Shown: positions 8,078-15,379, counted from the stretch's first letter. The stretch: 22,711 nucleotides of DNA from JBGQDM01 sp041495845 (GCA_041495845.1 JBGQDM010000049.1:1-22711); one strand, 5' to 3'. Notes: generated from the letters alone by a model not told the origin. Program-made: numbers and translations.

Positions 8078-8160
8078 CTCGAAAAACCCTCAGATTTCCC
8101 TTTGGGGCGGCAGCGGCGCCTCGCGAGCTGATCGAGATGAGCGGCCGTTCAAGGACTGCG

Positions 8161-8325
8161 ATGACTGAGAACCGATCGGGAAGAGTCAAAAAAGCGGCGA
8201 CCACGAGAAAGCCCTACCAGAAACCCGCCTTTCGTCACGAACGTGTGTTTGAAACTATGGCTCTGGCCTGTGGGAAAGTTACACCAACCCAAACCCGCTG
8301 CAACTTCGTGAGAAAGAATTCCTGA
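8161..8325 (+). CDS. Candidate RiPP precursor peptide (54 residues, lasso-like leader motif)
   Basis: The small gene begins at ATG 8161 with AAGGA (8151-8155) 5 bases upstream; in-frame ATG 8137 would add 8 residues but has a poorer site. The first half is basic (K/R-rich). At residues 19-30 it reads Y-Q-K-P-A-F, six residues, then F30. This matches the spacing of the lasso-peptide leader motif Y-x-x-P-x-L-x5-F that PqqD-like recognition proteins bind. The C-terminal part contains M-A-L-A-C37-G-K and, after a T/P/Q stretch, R-C47-N-F, and ends in K-N-S with Ser54 at the very C-terminus. The downstream genes are a peptidase, a kinase-like protein, a PqqD-like protein and a radical SAM enzyme, the usual company of a RiPP precursor. 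The core boundaries are unknown. No homologue is recognised by name. Confidence 0.7.
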   Translation: MTENRSGRVKKAATTRKPYQKPAFRHERVFETMALACGKVTPTQTRCNFVRKNS

Positions 8326-8336
8326 AGTTCAAGTGC

Positions 8337-8843
8337 ATGGGTCAAGTCGGCTCAGACCGGCGAACCGAACAACACCTCCTGCTGGCGCGTGCGTTGCGGG
8401 AGGGTAACGCGGTGCGCCTGCGGCTGCACGGGTGCAGCATGGTTCCGGCGCTGTGGCCGGGGGAGGAAGTCTCGCTCCAGCGGGTGGATCCGGCTGCGAT
8501 CGCGAGGGGTGACCTACTTCTGTATGCGCAGGAGGAGCGATGGTTCGTGCATCGTGTCGGCGCCTTGCGGCGGGACGGAGCCCGCGTGTTTTTGAGTACC
8601 TGCGGCGACGCTTTGCAGCAGCCGGACGGTGAGATTTCCGGAGAAGAGGTGCTGGGCTGCGTGACCGCGGTGTGGCGCGATGGCGAGTGGCAAGGACCGC
8701 CCCGCCGCTTGCCGCTGGCTTTGAGAGTGGTGGGCTGGATGGTGCGGCGTTCCCACCTGGGGTTGCAGATCGCTCTCTGGTGGAAGGCCCGCACCGGGCA
8801 GCAGAGCGGCGCTCTGGAACCTGCCGTGATGGAGGTCCGCTAG
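8337..8843 (+). CDS. S24/S26 family peptidase (signal-peptidase-like, Ser/His type)
   Basis: This 168-residue protein has the S26 box 1 motif G-C-S-M-V-P-A-L-W-P-G-E (nucleophile Ser34), then R-G-D-L-L-L-Y and F-V-H-R-V with His72. His at the general-base position is typical of the SipW/ER-type branch, in contrast to the Lys of ordinary bacterial LepB. There is no N-terminal transmembrane anchor; a moderately hydrophobic Trp-rich stretch lies near the C-terminus (about 125-150). The gene starts 11 bases after the peptide gene stop and runs directly into the kinase-like gene. Standalone S24/S26 peptidases of this size occur in RiPP and PqqD/HPr-kinase loci. Leader removal from the upstream peptide is a reasonable inference but not shown. 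The start ATG 8337 lacks a clear Shine-Dalgarno sequence, suggesting translational coupling. Confidence 0.78.
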   Translation: MGQVGSDRRTEQHLLLARALREGNAVRLRLHGCSMVPALWPGEEVSLQRVDPAAIARGDLLLYAQEERWFVHRVGALRRDGARVFLSTCGDALQQPDGEISGEEVLGCVTAVWRDGEWQGPPRRLPLALRVVGWMVRRSHLGLQIALWWKARTGQQSGALEPAVMEVR

Positions 8844-9641
8844 ATGACGCCGGCGCATGAGTTCGGGATTGAAATTGGAGGTACACCAGTACTGGTGCGT
8901 ACTCGGAGCGACAGTTTCGGCCGCAGCCTGCAGCAGCGTTATGCCGGTTTTCTGCGGCCCGCAGCCCAGGGGAGCCTGGCGCTGGATGTGGATTTGCTGG
9001 AGCCCGGTGGGCCGGTCGCTGACGAAGACCTTTCGGTGCAATTGCGCGAGGGCGAATGGTGGATGGAGCGCGGAGATTTTGCGGCGCGTTGGGACCCGCG
9101 CACCGGCAGCGGGAAGGTGCGGCAGCCGGAGAATCCATACTCGCTCGACTGCGTGCTCCGCATTGTGCACTCGCTGGTGCTGGCCGAGAGCGGCGGCGTG
9201 TTGCTGCACGCTTCCAGCGCGGTGAGAAACGGCAAGGCGTTCGTTTTCGCGGGAGTCTCCGGAGCGGGCAAGACAACCATGGCACGTTTGGCGCCCTCCG
9301 ATGCGGTGCTGCTGACGGATGAAATTTCTTATGTGCGTCCGGAAGGCGGTGGGTTTCGCGCTTACGGCACACCGTTTGCCGGGGAACTGGCCGAACCGGG
9401 AGCGAATGTTTCCGCCCCGCTGGCCGCCATCTATTTGCTGACCCAGGCGTCCGAGGAGCGCATTGAAGAGGTCGATCCGGCACTCGCGGTGCAGGCGCTG
9501 CTACGCAACACTTTGTTCTTCGCGCAGGACGCCGCTCTGGTGCGCCGGGTGTTTGCTACCGCCTGCGCCCTGGTGGCACAAGTGCCCGTGCGCCGGCTGC
9601 GGTTCCGGCCGCAGGCGGAAGTCTGGGGCCTGATTGGATAA
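8844..9641 (+). CDS. HPr kinase/phosphorylase-like protein (HprK C-terminal domain)
   Basis: This 265-residue protein resembles the HprK kinase fold. An H-A-S-S-A strand carries His122, followed by the P-loop G-V-S-G-A-G-K-T-T (137-145) and V-L-L-T-D-E (D159-E160) where HprK has L-V-A-D-D. It lacks the separate N-terminal HprK domain, as do the HprK-like proteins of peptide clusters. In some lasso clusters (for example paeninodin PadeK) such proteins phosphorylate the C-terminal Ser of the precursor, and the candidate precursor here ends in Ser. The start ATG 8844 follows the previous stop directly and has a strong GGAGGT site (8831-8836). No HPr/PTS gene is near, arguing against a classical HprK role. 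Substrate assignment is inference. Confidence 0.78.
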   Translation: MTPAHEFGIEIGGTPVLVRTRSDSFGRSLQQRYAGFLRPAAQGSLALDVDLLEPGGPVADEDLSVQLREGEWWMERGDFAARWDPRTGSGKVRQPENPYSLDCVLRIVHSLVLAESGGVLLHASSAVRNGKAFVFAGVSGAGKTTMARLAPSDAVLLTDEISYVRPEGGGFRAYGTPFAGELAEPGANVSAPLAAIYLLTQASEERIEEVDPALAVQALLRNTLFFAQDAALVRRVFATACALVAQVPVRRLRFRPQAEVWGLIG

Positions 9642-9648
9642 GGGGAGC

Positions 9649-9960
9649 ATGAGCGAAATCTACATTGCGCGTAGTTCGGAGATTGCGGCACGGGTGTTGG
9701 GCGGGGAAGTGATGGTGATGTCCGTGCGCGACTCGAACTTCTTCACGCTCAATGAAGTAGCCACGGTCATCTGGCAAGCGGCCGACGGCAAGACTTCGCT
9801 GCGGGAAATCGTGGAACAAACGGTGTGCGGCGAATTTGAGATCGAACTGGGCGAGGCCATGCAGGATGCCGAACAGTTTGTGAACGAACTGGCGCAGCAC
9901 GGCATTCTAAAGGTTTCCGGCGGACCCATTGCGGCAGCGGGCGCGGAGGACACGCCATGA
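9649..9960 (+). CDS. PqqD family peptide-recognition protein
   Basis: This 103-residue protein has the PqqD pattern: G-G-E-V-M-V-M, then D-S-N-F-F-T-L-N-E-V-A-T-V-I-W, then a helical C-terminal half with the D-G-K-T-S-L-R-E-I-V wing. PqqD-like domains (RiPP recognition elements) form a winged-helix that binds the leader peptide and presents it to modifying enzymes. It lies between the kinase-like gene (7 bases upstream) and the radical SAM gene (A-T-G-A overlap), the standard PqqD-PqqE-like pairing. ATG 9649 is chosen over the upstream TTG 9634, because the family begins close to the M-S-E-x-Y-I-A-R-S stretch; AGGGGAG lies very close to it. Its probable ligand is the Y-x-x-P leader of the 8161 peptide. 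Confidence 0.85.
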   Translation: MSEIYIARSSEIAARVLGGEVMVMSVRDSNFFTLNEVATVIWQAADGKTSLREIVEQTVCGEFEIELGEAMQDAEQFVNELAQHGILKVSGGPIAAAGAEDTP

Positions 9961-11045
9961 GGCTGATGGAAGCGGCCATGCAGAAGGCGTTGCAGTTGGG
10001 CGTGCCGTGGAGTGTGCACGTGGACGTGACCTACCGCTGCAACGAACGCTGCGAGCACTGCTACCTCGATCACGATGACCACGGTGAGATGAGCACGCAG
10101 GAAATTTGCGGGCTGCTGGACCAGATGGCTGCGGCCGGAACCATGTTTGTCGTGTTCAGCGGCGGTGAAGTCTTTATGCGCCGCGACTTCCTCGATCTGG
10201 TGGAACATGCGCGGCGGCGCCTTTTCAACGTCAAGGTGAAAACCAACGCAGCCATGATCCGGACGCGGGAAGCACAGCGCCTGCGTGATCTCGGGGTGGA
10301 GCAGGTGCAAATCAGCGTCTATTCCCATCGGCCGGAGATCCACGACGCCATTACCAAGCTGCCGGGATCGTTGAAGCGCACCCTCGATGCCATCCGTTTT
10401 CTGCGCTCGCAGGACTTGCGCGTGACCGTGGCCAACGTACTCATGCGCTCGAACTATTCGGACCACAAAGCGGTGCACGCGCTCGCCCTGGAACTGGGGG
10501 CGACCTACACCCTCGATCCCACGATTACCCCGATGATGAACGGGGACACGTCAGTGCTGAATTTGCGGATTCCAGGAGAACAGCTTCCCGCGATCTTCCT
10601 GGAACCCAGCCTGGTGGGTAATGTGGAGGAATTCTGTGCTCCGCCGACGCCGCCGACCGACGAGGAAATGGATTCTTTTCCGTGCAGTGCGGGACACACG
10701 GCGTGCTACGTGTCCCCCTACGGCGAGGTCTATCCCTGCGTGCAGTTCCCGATTTCCTGCGGCAACGTGCGCCAGCAGTCCTTTGAGGAGATTTGGTGGA
10801 ACTCGCCGCAGATGAACCAGGTACGCGGCATTACGGCGCGCGATTTGCATACGTGTTCGAGCTGTTCGCACGTGGGGGGATGCACCCGATGCCCCGGGCT
10901 GGCGTTTATGGAGGGCGATATGCGCGGTCCGTCGAGTGCGGATTGCGAGAAGTCGTATCACCGAACTGGCATTCCGTCCGCGAACATGCTGCGTGGGGGG
11001 AATGTGGCGGCGGGGTTGGTGCAAATCCAGGGTTCGCTATGCTGA
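9957..11045 (+). CDS. Radical SAM/SPASM domain peptide-modifying enzyme
   Basis: This 362-residue enzyme has the radical SAM cluster motif C28-x3-C32-x2-C35 (in Y-R-C-N-E-R-C-E-H-C-Y) and the S-G-G-E motif at 68-71. The C-terminal SPASM region has C243 and C250 before Y-G-E-V-Y-P-C261, then C268, then C300-x2-C303-x5-C309-x2-C312 and C330. That fits the SPASM layout C-x9-15-G-x4-C ... C-x2-C-x5-C-x2/3-C ... C, which holds auxiliary 4Fe-4S clusters. Such enzymes (PqqE, AlbA, MftC types) make C-C, C-S or decarboxylation changes in ribosomal peptides. It overlaps the PqqD-like gene by 4 bases, a strong sign of a working pair. The two Cys and several Thr/Lys/Phe of the candidate precursor are possible targets. 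The reaction type cannot be read from sequence. Confidence 0.88.
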   Translation: MRLMEAAMQKALQLGVPWSVHVDVTYRCNERCEHCYLDHDDHGEMSTQEICGLLDQMAAAGTMFVVFSGGEVFMRRDFLDLVEHARRRLFNVKVKTNAAMIRTREAQRLRDLGVEQVQISVYSHRPEIHDAITKLPGSLKRTLDAIRFLRSQDLRVTVANVLMRSNYSDHKAVHALALELGATYTLDPTITPMMNGDTSVLNLRIPGEQLPAIFLEPSLVGNVEEFCAPPTPPTDEEMDSFPCSAGHTACYVSPYGEVYPCVQFPISCGNVRQQSFEEIWWNSPQMNQVRGITARDLHTCSSCSHVGGCTRCPGLAFMEGDMRGPSSADCEKSYHRTGIPSANMLRGGNVAAGLVQIQGSLC

Positions 11046-11167
11046 TGGGGACAAATGCAGGGCCAAACCCATGGCCTAGGGGTTCCCTGGAGATTACTAG
11101 CGTCACCGGTTATTTTCCTGATTTTGGGCGAGAATCTAAAGTGGGAATCTGTTCAGGGGAGAGGTGT

Positions 11168-12916
11168 ATGAGTCGAGGACACCGCGCTTTCGGCGCTGTC
11201 GTGGTGGTTTTGTGTTGGATGGGACTGTTCACCGACTTCGGGGCGGGCCAGGATGCCGCCACCAGACGCATTTCGCTGGTGCAGGACTGGAGCCACCGGC
11301 ATGTCTTGTTCCCGAATGGCGCCCCCCAACCCGACCATAATCATCTGTTCCAGGATCCGCGTCTGTTGCAGGCTTGGTTGACCCGCAACCCTCACCTCTG
11401 GGCGTCTCGGTGGCAGACAGCGGCGACGGCTGAGCCCGGCGTGGTGGGGAACCCGCCGCCGCCGGGTCCGGGACCGCGGCGCTTGCCTCCTCCACGCAAC
11501 AAGAACAGCAAAATTGACTGGGCAGTCTCGCTTGGCCCCCTGGGCGGCATCGCTGCGGGTGAAGGGCCGGCGAAATTTACGTTTGACGTGGCTAAGCCCC
11601 CAGACTGCACCAACGATTTCGTGGTTTATACCATCGCGGCAACGCCTGCGGCGGGAGCCCAGGCCAATATCATTGCCCTTAATAATCTCTACACCGGGCC
11701 CACGTCGACCTCGTGCGGAGTTTTGACGCAGCCCACGTTTCTCTGGTCGTATGCCGCCGGAACCGGCGCGATTTTCCTGTCTCCGTCGCTTTCGCTCGAC
11801 GGCAAGAAAGTCGCATTTGTCGAGTCGCCCGCCGGGGGCAATGCCCAGCTGGACGTGCTGACGTGGACGGCCAATCAAGGGACAAACGCCACCAACGGCT
11901 CGGTGGCGCCGGGCGCGCTGGTGCGCCTCGACTATACCAACATTGTAGCCCCCGGTTGCACCCGCGTGGCTGGCGGCAACAGCAACTCGTCTCCGTATAT
12001 CGACTATGTCAACGACATTGCCTACATCGGCTCTGACACGGGCCGCCTGTACCGCATTACCGGTATCTTCAAGGGCGTGCCCACGGTGCAGTCGTGCGTG
12101 CGGGTGGTGAACGCGAACCGCTCCTTGAGCTCGCCCATCGTGGATCCGGTCTCCGGCAAAGTGATCGTCTCCGATGGCCAGGTGGTGTACGCCTTCACCC
12201 CCGGCCCCGCCAGCTTTACCGCGGCCGGGTCGGCCTCGATCGCCGGCACCGCCAATTCGATTGTGCTGTCACCGATGTTGGATGTGACCAATAGCCAGGT
12301 CTATGTTTTCTCCAGCCACGATGCGGGAAACACGAACTCGATCGTGTCCCAGATTCCCGTGTCCATGGCCAGCCACACCGATGTAGCCATTGGTCCGGCC
12401 ACCGCCCTCCAGTTCATTCTGGATGGCGCGTTTGACAACAAGTTCTTCGTCAATGGGCCGGCGCAAGGGTCGCTGTATGCCTGTGGAACGCAGCCGGGCA
12501 GTGCCGGCAACAAGCCGTCGCTCTATACGCTGCAGTTCACCGCCGCCGGAGTGATCAAGACTCCGCCGGCCATGTCGGACAACCGCAAGGTCAATAATGC
12601 GGGAAACTCAAATGGCACCTGCTCGCCATTGACGACGGTGTTTAACGGGACCAATGACCGCCTGTTCGCGGCGACCACCGGTACCGGGCTGGTCACGATG
12701 TGGAACATTAACGCCGCCATCCTCTCCAACGTGACTGCTCCGACGGCCAGCGCTGCCGGGTACATCGGAGGCACCGGCGCGTTTGTGATTGATAACTTCA
12801 GCGCCAATGCGCAGGCCTCCAGCGTTTACTTTGGCACGCTCGGCACCAGTGCAGCTTCGAAGTGTGGAGCCAACAATTTCTGTGCCGTAAAGCTGACGCA
12901 GTCGGCACTGCAATAG
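11168..12916 (+). CDS. Secreted propeller-like protein of unknown function
   Basis: The 582-residue protein starts at ATG 11168 after a GAGG site (11161-11164). It has a basic n-region, a hydrophobic segment (A-V-V-V-V-L-C-W-M-G-L-F) and a probable cleavage after G-A-G-Q. The mature N-terminus carries D-W-S-H-R-H-V-L-F followed by a D-P-R-L-L-Q-A-W-L stretch and a Pro-rich linker. The rest is low-charge and Ser/Thr/Gly/Asn-rich, with repeated strand motifs such as S-P-S-L-S-L-D-G-K-K-V-A-F-V and Y-I-G-S-D-T-G-R-L-Y-R-I-T, which suggests a beta-propeller. Five or more Cys may form disulfides. The frame is open from the rSAM stop (in-frame ATG 11045 in T-G-A-T-G), but the signal peptide argues for 11168. 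Similar D-W-S-x-x-H-V proteins are, to my memory, common in Acidobacteriota. No enzyme function is visible. Confidence 0.75.
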   Translation: MSRGHRAFGAVVVVLCWMGLFTDFGAGQDAATRRISLVQDWSHRHVLFPNGAPQPDHNHLFQDPRLLQAWLTRNPHLWASRWQTAATAEPGVVGNPPPPGPGPRRLPPPRNKNSKIDWAVSLGPLGGIAAGEGPAKFTFDVAKPPDCTNDFVVYTIAATPAAGAQANIIALNNLYTGPTSTSCGVLTQPTFLWSYAAGTGAIFLSPSLSLDGKKVAFVESPAGGNAQLDVLTWTANQGTNATNGSVAPGALVRLDYTNIVAPGCTRVAGGNSNSSPYIDYVNDIAYIGSDTGRLYRITGIFKGVPTVQSCVRVVNANRSLSSPIVDPVSGKVIVSDGQVVYAFTPGPASFTAAGSASIAGTANSIVLSPMLDVTNSQVYVFSSHDAGNTNSIVSQIPVSMASHTDVAIGPATALQFILDGAFDNKFFVNGPAQGSLYACGTQPGSAGNKPSLYTLQFTAAGVIKTPPAMSDNRKVNNAGNSNGTCSPLTTVFNGTNDRLFAATTGTGLVTMWNINAAILSNVTAPTASAAGYIGGTGAFVIDNFSANAQASSVYFGTLGTSAASKCGANNFCAVKLTQSALQ

Positions 12917-12932
12917 ATTCCCGTCTTTCAGC

Positions 12933-12970
12933 CAGCCGGGCGCCCCGTAAGGCGTCCGGCTGTCTTCTTT
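12933..12970 (+). terminator. Intrinsic terminator after the secreted propeller-like gene
   Basis: A 12-bp stem (CAGCCGGGCGCC and GGCGTCCGGCTG, one G-T pair) with loop CCGTAA is followed by TCTTCTTT. It begins 16 bases after the stop codon and would end plus-strand transcription before the convergent beta-helix gene. Confidence 0.85.
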
Positions 12971-13044
12971 AGCGGAAATGACGAGGCGGGAGACACCCCG
13001 AGCAATCTCAGGCAGCAGGGTCCCGGCAAACGGCTGCCGCGCAC

Positions 13045-14994
13045 TTATTGAACAATCAACGAAACTGTTACCGTGTGTTCCGTGTTGCCGTTGTGCGCCG
13101 CCAGGGTCAGCGGATAACGCCCTGGCGGTGTCGAGGCACTGGTGTTGACCGTGAAGTGCACCGCCCCCGACCCCGGCAGCGAGGGTTGCGACCAGCTCGC
13201 CGTCGCTCCCGGAATCAGCGAAACCCCGTTCCGGCTGAATGTAGTCCTGGCGTTGAACCCACCCACTGGGATGACCAGCAGCGTGTACACCGCCGCCGAG
13301 CCGTGCGTCACCGTCAGCGCTCCCTGGTCCTGGTTCACGAACCAGAAATCGGGAGCTTCCGCGTTTACGTGGCACGGTCCGGTCGGATCCACCGCGGGCG
13401 CCTGGAAAACGGAGTTCAGGTCCTGCCCCGTCGTTTTGCGCCAGTCCGGCCAGGATAGGCTGGTGAAATAGGAGGGTGCCGGCTCGGTGAAGGGCAAGGC
13501 CACACTGCCGCTCCACCAGGTGTTGTGGTCCGAGGAGAACGTGCCCAGAAAATTCGTCCACGCCTCGCCCGCCTGGTCGAAATCGTAGAACAATTGCTGG
13601 CCCGCGCCCCCCATGATCGTGTTCGACGACATGGTCAGATTCGTGGTCAGCAGGTTGTAGTTCTGTCCCGTTTCATAGTTGGTCACGGCGATGGGCACAC
13701 CGCCCTGGATGCCGATCACCAGAACCTGGCTGGTCGTGTTGTTGGACACCACGTTGCCGCTCAGGTTGACGAAGGTCGAAGTCCGCAGCGACAATCCGCC
13801 ATCAGAGTACAAACCGAGGAGCGCATTGCGGCAAATATGGCTGTTCGAAATGGAAAGAGGGCCCTGGCTCTTTTCTACCGCCACGCCAATGCGCAGGTTG
13901 TTGGCCGCGGTCAGATTGTCGGCCGTAATGTTTTCGTCATCCGTGTCCCAGTGCACGCCGTGCGTCATGTTGAACAGCATCTTGGCGCCGTTCACGGTGT
14001 TGTTGTGTTCAGCAAAGAAGTGGAACCCGCCGCCGCCCCAGCCGTAGATGCCCCCCTGGGCGCCGCGCCAGTTGCTGTAGTCGGCTTCATTCGCCGTCCA
14101 CAGGCCAAACTTCGACTCAAAAGCCCGAAATCCAGCTTGCCCGTTGTGCATGGCAAAGCTGTTCTGCACCGTGAACTGGCTGCTGCCCGAGAAGCCCAGT
14201 CCGCCGGAGTTGCTCCAGTTGAAACTGGAGTTATCAACCAGGATGTTGCTGCTGCTGCGGAAACTCACCTGCTCGTTGTTCCGGCACGGGTTGCCCTTTT
14301 GAAACGTCAGGCCCCGCAGAACGATGCCGCTCCGGTTCACCGCCACAAACAGGGAAGGCCGCGTCGAGACCGCTACCCCGGCGGTTGTGATGTTGGTGCT
14401 GGGAGCCGGGTAGATGTAAACCACGCCGTTCGTTTCATCCACAAAGAATGACCCGATGCCAACCTGGTTCAGCGTCAGCACCTGCGTCAGGGGTTTCCCG
14501 TTGACGGAAATCTCTTCCCGCCGCAGCACGATGTCTTGCTCGAACGGCCCGGTCGTCGCCGACGGACACACACCCCACTTGTACGGCCACGCTTGGCTAT
14601 AAACCCCCGGCCGATTTGCAACCGGCTGCCAGCCTGTCCAGGCGTCCGCTCCGGAAACAATCACCGTGCCCGGTGTGGTCGCCTCAAACGTTACCGGCAG
14701 CGCGGTGCTCTTCGCACTCCCACTCAGCGCCACCGACTCCCGATACGTGCCGGGGGCAATCCAGACGTGCGTGCCGATGCTATGCGTATTGTTGGCGTTG
14801 GCCGCCGCCGCCGCCTTCCCGATCGTCTTGAACGGCAGCGCCTTCGTGCCGGGATTCGCATCAGAGCCGGTGCTCCCGTCCACGTACACACTTGCCGTTT
14901 CCTGCGCTTCGTTGATGTTGGCCTGACCTGCTGCCGGTCGACACACGGCTGCCAGGCAAACGACGAGAGCCGCCGCAGAGTAGTTGACTTTCAT
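13045..14994 (-). CDS. Secreted right-handed parallel beta-helix protein with C-terminal Ig-like domain
   Basis: This 649-residue protein starts at ATG 14994 with a GAGG site about 8 bases upstream; the longer open frame to 15111 has no Met start. A signal peptide (A-A-A-L-V-V-C-L-A-A-V-C-R-P-A-A-G-Q) is followed by Y-V-D-G-S-T-G-S-D-A-N-P-G-T, the typical entry of DUF1565/pectate-lyase-fold beta-helix proteins. The middle (about residues 200-520) is made of irregular repeats with N-x-x-x-x-N-N-T-like turns and short beta strands. The last ~90 residues (G-A-T-A-S-W-S ... T-P-P-G-R-Y-P-L-T-L-A) form an Ig-like fold often found at the end of secreted acidobacterial and planctomycete proteins. 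Such helices bind or cleave polysaccharides; no catalytic set can be assigned with certainty. It converges on the propeller-like gene. Confidence 0.8.
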   Translation of the reverse strand: MKVNYSAAALVVCLAAVCRPAAGQANINEAQETASVYVDGSTGSDANPGTKALPFKTIGKAAAAANANNTHSIGTHVWIAPGTYRESVALSGSAKSTALPVTFEATTPGTVIVSGADAWTGWQPVANRPGVYSQAWPYKWGVCPSATTGPFEQDIVLRREEISVNGKPLTQVLTLNQVGIGSFFVDETNGVVYIYPAPSTNITTAGVAVSTRPSLFVAVNRSGIVLRGLTFQKGNPCRNNEQVSFRSSSNILVDNSSFNWSNSGGLGFSGSSQFTVQNSFAMHNGQAGFRAFESKFGLWTANEADYSNWRGAQGGIYGWGGGGFHFFAEHNNTVNGAKMLFNMTHGVHWDTDDENITADNLTAANNLRIGVAVEKSQGPLSISNSHICRNALLGLYSDGGLSLRTSTFVNLSGNVVSNNTTSQVLVIGIQGGVPIAVTNYETGQNYNLLTTNLTMSSNTIMGGAGQQLFYDFDQAGEAWTNFLGTFSSDHNTWWSGSVALPFTEPAPSYFTSLSWPDWRKTTGQDLNSVFQAPAVDPTGPCHVNAEAPDFWFVNQDQGALTVTHGSAAVYTLLVIPVGGFNARTTFSRNGVSLIPGATASWSQPSLPGSGAVHFTVNTSASTPPGRYPLTLAAHNGNTEHTVTVSLIVQ

Positions 14995-15379
14995 ATAAGG
15001 ACCTCGGGAGAACCTGATGACTGACCGGGATCGGAATACAACCGCGGCTCGGCTGGCAAAACCGTTCTCGATGTAAACCCAGGCCGGGTAGGAAATACTC
15101 GCCTGCGTCAAAAAAACATTAGCACAATCGGGAAGCGGCCACAGTGACGCCCCCTTCCGTTCAGCAATTGATGGGTCACAAGGCGCTCCAGATGACCGTC
15201 CGATGCTCTCATCTAGCCCCGAACACCAATTGGCAGCGGGGGAGAAGCTGTGCGAGACTCAGAGCGTACTACAAGCTTTAACTGATACCAAGACTAGCAC
15301 CAGTGCGAGAAGCGCGTTGGAATCTGTATCGCCTCTTGCTCAGTAAGAGCTTTGAGATAGAGACACTTCCATTGCACGC
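14995..15379. other. 385-base intergenic region between beta-helix gene and tRNA
   Basis: No credible coding frame is seen here. It should hold the minus-strand promoter of the beta-helix gene (a TTGACG at 15111-15106 is the best -35-like element, but without a good -10) and the plus-strand tRNA promoter. Two CAATTG hexamers (15167 and 15228 regions) are present without clear structure between them. Confidence 0.4.
15336..15363 (+). promoter_or_regulatory. Possible tRNA promoter
   Basis: TTGCTC (15336-15341) and TAGAGA (15358-15363) are separated by 16 bases and lie 17 bases upstream of the tRNA. Both hexamers are only partial matches. Confidence 0.28.

Noticed and set aside
8329..9483. 384-residue minus-strand open frame across the peptidase and kinase-like genes
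   Set aside because: The product is a Pro/Arg/Ala/Ser-rich low-complexity chain typical of an antisense artefact; both plus-strand genes have clear motifs and good ribosome-binding sites.
5183..11045. A complete lasso-peptide cluster
   Set aside because: The peptide leader, PqqD-like protein, kinase and nucleotidyltransferase fit, but no asparagine-synthetase-like cyclase or transglutaminase-like B2 protease gene is in the window.
9649..11045. PQQ biosynthesis (pqqD/pqqE)
   Set aside because: No pqqA (E-x3-Y peptide), pqqB or pqqC nearby; the candidate precursor lacks the Glu-Tyr pair spacing.
13525..14451. 308-residue plus-strand open frame antisense to the beta-helix gene
   Set aside because: No domain is visible, and the minus-strand gene has a signal peptide, ribosome-binding site and family features.
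15112..15335. A small RNA or riboswitch upstream of the tRNA
   Set aside because: Only scattered short matches (two CAATTG hexamers) were found, with no stable conserved structure that I could draw.
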